Shown here: positions 11,849-22,500 of the stretch, piece after piece
How positions within the stretch are numbered: position 1 is the stretch's first letter
How the letters are laid out: every line of letters begins with the position of its first letter
From: Triticum aestivum
Lineage: Eukaryota > Streptophyta > Magnoliopsida > Poales > Poaceae
NCBI RefSeq assembly: GCF_018294505.1
Contig: NC_057801.1
Span: 202,496,538-202,560,537, forward strand
Reading direction: 5' to 3'
DNA length: 64,000 nt
Translations under genes and position numbers: made by a program
The notes under the pieces: generated by a model
What the model saw: only the letters and a program-made list of their open reading frames with translations
Databases searched by the model: none
What the model was told of the DNA's origin: nothing

Positions 11849-12379
11849 CGCGCCGCCGAAGCAGCACATAGGTCCTGTCGCGCTGTCGATGTAGCAGTCT
11901 GGTCTGACTACATTGCGGAAGTAGCAGAGATGTCTCGTCGCGCCGCGAATGTAGCAGAGATGTCCTCCCGCACCGCGGCGGCCTGGGAAAATGTCTCGCG
12001 GGGAAGTGAGGACTCTTACAGGCGCATGCATGCGATCGTCCATAGCCAAATGGATGAGATCTCCGACTGGGTGAGGTTGCAGGATGACATGAAAGCCTTG
12101 TTTGAACAGGCTACCAGCGTCATCCGGCAACTAAGGGAGGGCAATGAGAAGCTCCGGGACAAGCGCAACCTGCTGAGGGCGAAGATCATCAGAAGTGCGG
12201 AGCAGGAGGAGGAGACCACTGCCTTGTTCAAGAGGACCGGCGTCATCGTCAAGAAACTTATGCACGAGAATGACATGCTCCGCATCGAGCGCCAAAGGAT
12301 AGTGGAGGAATTCGTGGATGCTCTCAAGCAGCATCTTGAGGACACGAAAGAGCTCATCGCCACTCGCCGCAGAGACTAG
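11849..12379 (+). pseudogene. 5'-truncated reading frame: 10-residue repeats plus coiled coil, function unknown
   Basis: The frame is open from the LTR edge at 11849 to TAG at 12377-12379 (176 codons), so its true start has been separated by the retroelement. The first about 50 codons are five imperfect 10-residue (30-bp) repeats of the type R-A-A-x-V-A-E-M-S. The rest is strongly charged with heptad-like Leu, Ile and Val spacing and predicts a long coiled coil with no obvious catalytic motif. GC content is high compared with the flanks. It is followed by a 3'UTR-like T-rich stretch. It could be a captured gene or a minor protein of the CACTA element that ends at 18849. I do not recognise the family. 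Confidence 0.45.
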
Positions 12380-12980
12380 TTCCCATGGCCTGCCGCTACG
12401 CATCAAGAAACTAGAGATCAGCGAGCCAGATCGTTGTCTTCCTTCTTCTTTTGCCCTTGTGTATTTCACGCGTTGCCGCATGTGGCCTTTTAATTTATCT
12501 TCCTAAATATGTAAGGCAATTATTATCCACTGTCATCGTTCTTATATTCATCAGTCTTGCTATAAGTCGCAATTGATGCTATATAGGTCCATCGGATCTT
12601 ACATCAAGATCCGTGCAAAACTTTCTTTTTAGATTTTCTTTTTTCTCTCTTAAATCTCAGTCCAATGTGACTTAGACACGTGGTGAAACAGGGGCTCGGG
12701 CGCCATTAATGGAGACGTTGGGAGGGGGTGCGCGATGGATAGAGGTCAAAGGGCTCTCCTCCCGATGAGCACGCACAGGGGTCTGATCACACGCCTCCCA
12801 TACTCAAATAGCTACCCCGCACGGCACCTCCTAGCCAATAAAAAAAGAGGATGTGTGGCGGCACGTAATTGGTAAGTAGAACGCCCACGGTTTCAATAAT
12901 ACTTGTGTTTCTGATTTGTAACGTGACCGCACTTGTTCCAAAATAACTTTGTTGATTGTTAATATGTGCGCCTTCACAAA

Positions 12981-14870
12981 TCGGACAGCAAAATTACCAC
13001 AACATGTTGGTGCCATGTCATGACACCATGCCAAGTTTCATGATTTCTAGGCGAGTTTTGGATTTGCGGGAATTTTAAAACCAAGTTTCTCGATGTTTCC
13101 GGCCAAGCCAAGACGCCCATATGTTTGAATTCCATGGGACCTAGAAGTTCGGCCAAGTACACATAACTGAGTTTCCAACTAACTTTTGCGCACTGGAGCA
13201 TGCACTTGTACTTCAAATTTGAATTATGTGCATTAAATGCCTAGAAAATGAATTAATGTATAAAAAGGCCAAACAAACCCAGAATAATTCCAAAATTTAG
13301 CACTAAACTCCTATTTGGTCTAAGTTGCCTGTGTAAAAAAATCAAGGCGGGAGACGACAGTATATGTCATTTTGCACACGGAGGTGACATGTTCCCTCTC
13401 GGAACCATGAGCCTTCTTGACATGTTCCCTCTCGAAACCATGAGCCTTCTGGGAGAAGCTCCGGTTTGCAAGAAGCTTATACCAAAGCTTGTCCCAATTC
13501 GGCCAAAAAATTTACCACAACATGTTGGTACCATGTCATGACACCATGCCAAGTTTCATGATTTTCAAGCGTGTTTTGGATTTACAGGAATTAAAAAACC
13601 AAGTTTCTCAATGTTTCAGCCGAGACACGATGCCCAGATGTTTGAATTCCATTCCCATTTCTTGCATGGGACCTACAAATTCACCCAAGGACACACATGT
13701 GATTTTTCAACCAATTGTGGTGCACTGGAGCATGCGCTTGTAGTTCAAATTTGAATTATGCACATTAAATGCCCAGAAATTCAATTAATGTATAAAAAGG
13801 CCAAACGAACCCAGAATAATTACAAAATTTAGCATGATACTTCTATTTGGTCTAATTTGCCTGTGTAAAAAAATTAAGGCGGGAGAAGGCAGTGTATGTC
13901 GTTTCGCACAGGGAGGTAACACATTCCCTCTCAGAACCACGAGCCTTCTTGAGAGAAGCTCCTGTTTGTGAGAAGCTTATACCATATCTTGTCCCATTCG
14001 GCCAAAATAATTACCACAGCATGTTGGTGCCATGTCATGACACCATGCCAAGTTTCATGATTTCAGGCGTGTTTTGGATTTACATGAATTAGAAAACCAA
14101 GTTTCTCAATCTTTCCGGCCGAGCCGCGACACCCAGATGTTTGAATTTCATTCCGTTTCTTGCATCGGACCTAGAAATTCACCCAAGGACACACATGTGA
14201 TTTTTGAACCAACTTTGGTGCACTGGAGCATGTGCTTGTAGTTCAAATTTGAATTATGCACATTAAATGACCAGAAATTCAATTAATGTATAAGAAAGTC
14301 CAAACGAACCCGGAATAATTCCAAATTTTTCCACGGCACTCATATAGTTCTATGTTGCCTCTGTAAAAAATCAAGGGGGGAGGCAACGTATATCGTTTCA
14401 CACACAAAGGTGACACATCCCCCCTCGGGAACCACGAGTCTTCTCGAGAGAAGCTCCAGTTTGCAAGAAGCTTATACCCAAAAACTTGTCCAAATGCGGC
14501 CAATTTTTTTACCACGACATGTTGGTGCCATGAAATGACACCATGCCAAGTTTCATGATTTTCAGGTGAGTTTTGAATATCCAAGAATTTAAAAACCAAG
14601 TTTTCAATGTTCCCGGTCGAGCCACGACGGCCAGATGTTTGAATTTCATTCCCATTTCTTGCATGGGACCTATAAACTCACCCAAAGACACACATGTGAT
14701 TTTTCAACAAACTTTGGTGCAGTGGAGCATGTGCTTATAGTTCAAATTTGAATTATGCACATTAAATGCCTATAAACTCAAATTAATGCATAAAAATGCC
14801 AAACGAACCCGGAATAATTCCAAATTTAAACACGACACGCATGTAGTTGCATGCTCACTGTACATAAATA
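12981..14870. repeat. tandem array, about four copies of a 500-bp unit
   Basis: Units begin near 12981, 13500, 13999 and 14498, each with ACAACATGTTGGTGCCATG or a close variant. The spacing is about 519, 499 and 499 bp, and the last copy is partial. The first unit is longer because of an internal duplication of about 34 bp (about 13386-13453). Each unit contains AATGTATAAAAAGGCC or a variant and TTCAAATTTGAATTATG. Such arrays are common within Triticeae CACTA elements. No coding capacity is convincing. Confidence 0.8.
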
Positions 14871-15227
14871 TTCTAGCAATTCAAACACCATCATTTCCCT
14901 CTGTAACACCATTTTGTCTTTCAAAATATAATGAAAAAATCAGGTATACCACAAACAGTTTACTAGAAAGAATCGTGTGGGATGCGATATAAAATATCTT
15001 GGCGCACCGTCTTGTCTGGCTTACGTAGGAAGCTTCGTCGTGTACAGTCCATCGCCCCCGCTTGAACCACACTTGCACGCCAGTTTCTCGCAGCACCGAG
15101 CGAAATTTTTCTGCCACCGAGGAAATATCTATCTCCCCGCCCCTCACTCCCACCAAAAGCCACATTTCCACTGTTCCTCCTTGCTTTCCAAGTTCAAACC
15201 TTCACTGCTACTTACTGGCAGCTCAGC

Positions 15228-15402
15228 CTCCTTGTCGGTGCCCTTCTTCTTGCAGCGCCACCTCCTCGCCGACTACCCTTCTTCTTGCAGTGTTGCCTTC
15301 TCACCGGTGACCCTTCTTCTTGCAGCGCCGCCTCCTCGCCGGTGACCCTTCTTCTTGCTGCACGGCCTTCTCGCTGCCGACCCTTATTCTTGCTGTGCAG
15401 CC
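15228..15402. repeat. 35-bp minisatellite, five copies
   Basis: The anchor CCCTTCTTCTTGCAG (last two copies slightly changed) starts at 15241, 15276, 15311, 15346 and 15381, which is exact 35-bp spacing. The unit also carries CTCGCCGGTGA. As 35 is not a multiple of three, it does not encode a periodic peptide. Confidence 0.85.
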
Positions 15403-16324
15403 TAACTGATATGGTTAGGTAAACCACACCCCACCTACACCATCCCCCTCCTTCCCCGTCCCACATGCCCCGACCGACGGTGCGCCACCTTCCGCCGAAA
15501 TCACTGTCCTCCTCCTCCAATTAAGTGTCGCCCATAGCCATTTTGCATGCAGTATAATGCAGAGCTCAGTAGCATCTGGCTGCGGAGAAGTAAATCGTGG
15601 CCGCACACACGCACGAGGTCGTTATGGCTGCCATGCGTGCCAACCGCCAGATCTTGGAGGAGCACCTCATCTTCGAGGCCACCGTCAACACCGCCACGCG
15701 GTTGTCTACTTTAAAATACAGTTCGTGTTGTTTTCTCAAGGCCACCGCCAGTGCCTTCTAGTGATTTGTCCTCTGTAGTGTTAATATGCAATCTGATGTT
15801 CAGTTAATAGTTTGGTCCTCTAAAATCTAATGTTCAATTAATAGTTTGGTCCTCTAAAATGTAATGTTCAGTTAATTGTTTGGTCCAACAATTGCTACAT
15901 TTCGTAGTACTGTTCTCAAGCATTCTTTGTTTTGTTAACTATCTTATGTTCTAGTACATGTTTCTATTCTGCAATGTCGTGCTTTGTTAACTGTTTTGGT
16001 TCATTTGGTCCGCTGTCCATTTAATTGTTTGGTTCAATTCTGCAATTTGATTTTCATTTGCCGTGGGTACAATTTTGTATTGTTATGCATGTGAAATAAA
16101 TCGAATTTGGTTGTAATCAATACATATTCTACTGATAGTATGGCAACTCTCAGTTAACCTGATCAAGATCTTCCTTATGTGTGTTGTAGGGAAAGAATGG
16201 GAGACAATGTGGTTTACCATCGTGGTTTGCTCATGCATGGTCCATTTACTAATAGCACATTATTATGCAGTTGCAAGAATCATTCTAATATTTAGGTTTC
16301 TTACAATGTGGTCTTGCACATGTA

Positions 16325-16841
16325 GGTCCTGCTGTCAGAGGCTTAGACCCACTGTTCAACCCATTTTGCTTATGGGGAAATGAGATGTCCATGAATATCA
16401 GTCAAGTCAAGAAACTCAAAAAGATTGTTAGGATGAAGAAACTTGCGACGAATAACAGCAAGATCTTTGTTTACACAATGAAGAAGACATTAGTCAACTA
16501 TAGGATGGTACTAACTCTTTTACCTTGTTTTTACCCCTTGTGTCATTTCAAAATTTATAACAGCGATTTATGCATATCTTTGTTTTCGGTACTTTTCAAA
16601 GCAGTTCACCGATGATTACCTCTCAAACCACCTGCATGGTCAAGAGGCGAGGAAGGTATTCATTCAACACCCACGGTACAATATTGAAGTCTTCCTGAAG
16701 AGGACGAAGGTTGGGCGGGCAATTATCCATAGCCACTGGCCTAAAGTTGCAAGGACATTCAACATCACTGAAGGCTCAATATTTGTCTTCCGCTTCTGCA
16801 GTTTCCCAAATGAGATTCATCTATGTATTTACTGTGTATGA
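16325..16841 (+). pseudogene. two-exon B3-type DNA-binding domain fragment inside the CACTA element
   Basis: Exon one is open from an AG acceptor at about 16324 to ATG at 16507, followed by a GT donor. The intron is 16508-16604. Exon two starts with a whole codon at 16605 and ends at TGA (16839-16841). The joined frame keeps phase. Exon two shows a B3-like fold signature: TDDYLSNHL, then VFIQHP, GRAIIHSHWPKVA, a short FNI-x-EGS-x-FVFRF motif and a final EIHL strand. B3 domains are plant transcription-factor DNA-binding domains of about 100 residues. Only one domain is visible and the protein start is not found. Exon one is Lys-rich (KKLKKIVRMKKL). It may be a captured gene or an accessory protein of the CACTA lineage. 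Confidence 0.55.
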
Positions 16842-17564
16842 TGCGACCTTCCAAAGGTTTTCGATGTTGCATGTGAAACTTGGTGCTGTTGTGTAATGGC
16901 GTCACTGAGTGCCGAAGCTATCTGATGTAATTCGATTATGAAATCCTAGTTGTCGTTATACAAATATGAAATATCTGGCGTGTTTTATAAGAAATATCAA
17001 TTTGGTTAGTACATGGATTATCAATAATAGGCTAATTACCCTGCTTATTGGGGTTTTCTATTGCAGAAGGTTACTCAGACAGCACCGTGGGCAATGAACT
17101 CAAACAACCCACACAGTTTCTAGAAAGTAGGCGTGTTCGATCAACTAACAATCACACCCGACTTCCGGCAGAGAACTGTTTGCGTTAGGCCACCTTGCAC
17201 AAACGTTTTCCACACCAAAAACTATGTGTGATATACATACGAACGGAAATGTTTTTCTGGGATTCACCGTGTGGGATGTACATACGAACGGAAATGATTG
17301 GGTTTCGATGCCTCGCCAGATCGCGCACAAGCTCATTTTGCCCCAGCCTGTGTGCCAGGAGGGCCTATCCCCGACGGTTTCTAGGTCGTGCCGGAAGGAC
17401 CCCCTTATCGCCCACACTCACTTGGCGACGGTTCCAAACACCGTCGCGGAAGGGGTTAAAACCGTTTGTATAGCAGGTCTCTGCACCAGTGAGGGGCCAA
17501 AATTCTCATAGGCCTTTGATTGATCGGTTTTGGTCTTGTCCATAAATGCTCGTCGTAATGGGCT

Positions 17565-18360
17565 CAAATTATAGTTGGGCCGAAATCGACTTTATTTAAT
17601 TGGGCCTACAAACATGTTCAAACTTTAGCGGGCCCATTAAGTTGATGGGCCATAACTAGGCTGAAAGTTCTATTGGGCCGCTATAATTGAAATGAGTCAA
17701 CAATTAATGCTTGGCCTAGTTACCTCTTGGGTCGTTAACAGGCCGGCATCGAAGCGAGCAATAATTGGGCCCATTCGATTTCATGGGTCGTTAACAGACC
17801 GATAATAAGGTCGGGCTATATATGGCCCAACTGTATTGTGGGCCCTTAGCAGGCCGAATGAGACATCGGGCTCGTATTGGACCATGAAGAGCATGGGCCG
17901 CTAAAAGGCCGAAAGTCAGGCCAGACTGTATATGGCCCAACTGTGTTGTGGGCCTTTAGCAGGCCAAAATAGAAACCGGGTTGGTATTGGACCATGAAGA
18001 GCATGGGCCATTAAGAGGCCAAAACTCATGTCTGACTGCAAATGATCCAACTCCTTTATGGGTAGTTAACAAGTTGAAAGACACACTGGGCTGGGAATTG
18101 GCGCAACACTTAAATGGGTCGCTAAAAGGCCGAAAGACATGCATCCTAAAAATTGGCCCATCCCTTGAATGGGTTGTTAACAGGCCCAAACTACGTCGGG
18201 ACGATATTGAGCCAAATATATACCGGGCTGTTAATGGGCTCGAGCTGACGATGGGCTGCAATGGTGTCAAATAGTTAACGGGCCGTTGACGAGCCGAATT
18301 GGCACATCTCATATGGGTCGTGGGCTTAAATGGACCAGACATAAGTAGGTCATATATGGG
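17565..18360. repeat. subterminal repeats of the CACTA element, GGGCC / GGCC motifs
   Basis: Dozens of short motifs of the form TGGGCCGTTAACAGGCC, variously degenerate and on both strands, fill this 800-bp stretch. An approximately 110-bp block (ATATGGCCCAACTGTGTTG ... GACCATGAAGAGCATGGGCC) is tandemly repeated near 17820-18010. Subterminal motif clusters of this kind bind the transposase in CACTA elements. No gene is seen here. Confidence 0.7.
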
Positions 18361-19572
18361 CCGACCTGCTAATTTTGACTAGGCCGCCCTCTTTCACCTA
18401 AGTGGGCCACTGTTGGGCCTCGCCACGTGTCAACATATCATAGGCGCCTCCCGTACAATGAGTGGATGACATCTGTCCCAATGCTAAGCCGACACGTGGA
18501 TCCTCCGGCGAATGAGAATTTTACACGTGGAAAATCCCCATTGGTTCGGGCTGTTAATAGGTTATCAGATCCAAACCAGAGCTCGATAGCTTAATAGCGA
18601 CCCGTTACGATGGATGCCACGTGTCGGTTACCCTTAACGAAAACACTCCGATGATGTGCCATTTATCATCATGGAAGTGGACACTTCTGTTATGATAATT
18701 TTGGTATTGTCATGGAACACTTCTACGACAGCACAGATATGACTATCTTGATTCTATCATAAATTCGTCATGGATGTACATGCATGACAGAAAATGTGAC
18801 CTACTGTGATAAACACGTATCATCACTGAAGTGTATTTTTTTTGTAGTGGTGCAATCGTGCGAATGGTCGTGCAACACATTCTTGAGAGATGCAGGCATT
18901 CTCGAGGATTTATATCATTTGGTGGGGAATGCCGGGATCATACCATTCCTTGAAGATAAGTGTGATCATTACCTTCTCTTCACCAATACTTTTGTGCAAA
19001 ATTTCCTTTTTTATGCTAGGAGAGATGAACCTACCATGTCATTCCATCTCAATGATATCCCCAAAGAAATGACACTTGCTTGTTTTGCAAAATTCCTAAC
19101 CAGGGCAGCCCTCTAGAGCCACATCCTAGGGCGTTGGGAATTTTATATCTGTAGGTATCGTGGGGGAAATGAGAGGAGTTTCCGGGCCAGAGTGGCTAGT
19201 TTACTTTTTTCCATTTTACATTACTTCTCATTACTTGTCGGGAGGTGTATAACTGGTAGGCGGGGGAGTGGAATGCTCAGCTTGCCTGATCTTGCTATCT
19301 TGTGTTGTGCACTTTATGGTGACAGGACTTTTAGTTTGGGAGCTATTATCATGCAACGGTTGCACACCAATCACTCTGATCTATCATCTATGGTGGTATT
19401 TATGCCTCCTGCATCGTTAGACATTTTGGGATTCCTATTAGACATGGGGAGGATGAGCTTTTACCTAACAAATATCTTGATTATGATAGCATGGTTGAGC
19501 ATAAATTTATTTTCTCCGGTAGGATTCGATTCTGGTATAACTGGTATTTAGTCAGGGTACTCGTGAGGTTAT

Positions 19573-22500
19573 TGTTTGGGAACATAGTAATTTCAAAAAA
19601 ATTCTACGCACATGCAAGATCATGGTGACGCATAGAAACAAGAGGGGAGAGTGTTGTCCACGTACCCTCATAGACCGAAAGCGGAAGCGTTAGCACAACG
19701 CGGTTGATGTAGTCGTACGTCTTCACGATCCGACCGATCAAGTACCGAATGTACGGCACCTCCGAGTTCAGCACACGTTCAGCTCGATGACATCCCTTGA
19801 ACTCCGATCCAGCCGAGCTTTGAGGAAGAGTTTCGTCAGCACGACGGCATGGTGACGATGATGATGTTCTACCGACGCAGGGCTTCGCCTAAGCACCACT
19901 ACGATATTATCGAGGTGGATTATGGTGGAGGGGGGCACCGCACATGGCTAAGAGATCTCAAGGATCAATTGTTGTCTAGAGGTGCCCCCCTGCCCCCGTA
20001 TATAAAGGAGCAAGGGGGGAGGCGGCCGGCCTAGGAGAAGGGCGCGCCAAGGGTGGGTCCTACTAGGACTCCCAAGTCCTAGTAGGATTCCCCTTTCCTT
20101 TCCGGAGTATGAGAGAAGGAAAGAGGGGGAGAGGGAGAAGGAAAAGGGGGCTGCACCCCTTGTCCAATTCGGACCAGAGGGGGGGCGCACGCCTCCTTCC
20201 TTTTGGCCTCTCTCCTCTATTCCCGTATGGCCCAATAAGGCCCATATACTCCCCGGCGAATTCCCGTAACTCTCCGGTACTCCGAAAAATACCCGAATCA
20301 TTTGGAACCTTTCCGAAGTCCGAATATAGTCATACAATATATCGATCTTTATGTCTCGACCATTTTGAGACTCCTCGTCATGTCCCCGATCTCATTCCGG
20401 ACTCCGAACTACCTTCGGTACATCAAAACACATAAACTCATAATACCGATCGTCACCGAACTTTAAGTGTGCGGACCCTACGGGTTCAAGAACAATGTAG
20501 ACATGATCGAGACACGTCTCCGGTTAATAACCTGTGACGCCCCCGATTCAATCGTACACTAATCATGCACGCAAATGTGTACGATCAAGATCAGGGACTC
20601 ACGGGAAGATATCACAACACAACTCTACAAATAAAATAAGTCATACAAGCATCATAATACAAGCCAGGGGCCTCGAGGGCTCGAATACAAGTGCTCGATC
20701 ATAGACGAGTCAGCGGAAGCAACAATATTTGAGTACAGACATAAGTTAAACAAGTTTGCCTTAAGAAGGCTAGCACAAACTGGGATACAGATTGAAAGAA
20801 GCGTAGGCCTCCTGCCTGGGATCCTCCTAACTACTCTTGGTCGCCATCAGCGGGCAGCACGTAGTAGTAGGCACCAACAGTGTAGTAGGGGTCGTCGTCG
20901 ACGGTGGCGTCTGGCTCCTGAACTCCAGCATCTGGTTGCGACAACCAGAAAGAAAGGAAAAGGGGAAAAAGGGGGGAGAAAGCAACCGTGAGTACTCATC
21001 CAAAGTACTCGCAAGCAAGGAACTACACTACATATGCATGGGTATATGTGTAAGGAGGCCATATCAGTGGACTGAACTGCAGAATGCCAGAATAAGAGGG
21101 GGATAGCTAATCCTGTCGAAGACTACGCTTCTGGCAGCCTCCGTCGTGCAGCAAGTAGGAGAGAGTAGATTGAAGTCCTCCATGTAGCATCTTCAAGTAG
21201 CATCTCCAAGCAGCATCTCCAAGTAGCATCGCATAGCATAATCCTACCCGGTAATCCTCTCCTCGTCGCCCTGCGGAAAAGCGATCACCGGGTTGTCTGT
21301 GGAACTTGGAAGGGTGTGTTTTATTAAGTATCCGGTTCTAGTTGTCATAAGGTCAAGGTACAACTCCAAGTCGTCCTGTTACCGAAGATCACGGCTATTC
21401 GAATAGATTAACTTCCCTGCAGGGGTGCACCACATAGCCCAACACGCTCGATCCCATTTGGCCGGACACACTTTCCTGGGTCATGCCCGGCCTCGGAAGA
21501 TCAACACGTCGCAGCCCCACCTAGGCTCAACAGAGAGGCCAGCACGCCGGTCTAAACCTAAGCGCACAGGGGTCTGGGCCCATCGCCCATAGCACACCTG
21601 CACGTTGCGTACGCGGCCGAAAGCAGACCTAGCCTAGTGGCGTTCCAGTCCAATTCGGCGCGCGCCACTCCGTCGCTGACGTCTGAAGTGCTTCGGCTGA
21701 TACCACGACGTCGGGATACCCATAACTACTCCCACGTAGATGGTTAGTGCGTATAGGCTCGTAGCCGACTCAGATCAAATACCAAGATCTCGTTAAGCGT
21801 GTTAAGTATCCGTGAACGCCGAACAGGGCCAGGCCCACCTGTCTCCTAGGTGGTCTCAACCTGCCCTGTCGCTCCGCCACAAAGTAACAGTCGAGGGCCG
21901 TCGGGAACCCAGGCCCACCTCTACCGGGATGGAGCCACCTGTCCTCTCAGCCCCCTCGTCAGAATCACTTGCGGGTACTCAATGAGCTGACCCGACTTTA
22001 GTCACCATCTGTATAGTATGTATGAATGTATAGTATATACCCGTGATCACCTCCCAAGTGATCACGGCCCGATAGTATAGCAAGGCAGACTGACAAGAAT
22101 GTAGGGCCAATGATGATAAACTAGCATCCTATACTAAGCATTTAGGATTGCAGGTAAGGTATCAACAGATGTAGCGACAATGTCAGGCTATGCATCAGAA
22201 TAGGATTAACGAAAGCAGTAACATGCTACACTACTCTAATGCAAGCAGTATAGAGGAGAATAGGCGATATCTGGTGATCAAGGGGGGGGCTTGCCTGGTT
22301 GCTCTGGCAAGAGAGAGGGGTCGTCAACTCCGTAGTCGAACTGGGCAGCAGCAGCGTCGGTCTCGTAGTCTACCGGAGAGAAGAAGGGGAAGAAATAATG
22401 AATACAGAGCAAACAAAGCATCATAAAATATAACAAGGCAATACGCGGTGTTCGGTGTGCCCTAACGCAGTAGTAGGTGATACCGGTGAAGGGGGAAAAC

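Larger units (their letters stand above)
11849..18849. mobile_element. CACTA-type DNA transposon, right-hand part
   Basis: The right end reads TTTTTTTTGTAGTG (18836-18849), the inverse complement of the CACTA... terminus, preceded by the diagnostic segment with AACACGTATCATCAC. A GGCC-rich subterminal region (about 17565-18360) lies inside it, as in Triticeae CACTA elements. The next three bases, GTG, would be one copy of the 3-bp target duplication. I found no CACTA left terminus (CACTACAA...) in the window, so either the element starts left of base 1 and the two LTR elements inserted into it, or its left part is deleted. I see no transposase. The 11849 boundary marks only where the LTR element ends. 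Confidence 0.65.
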
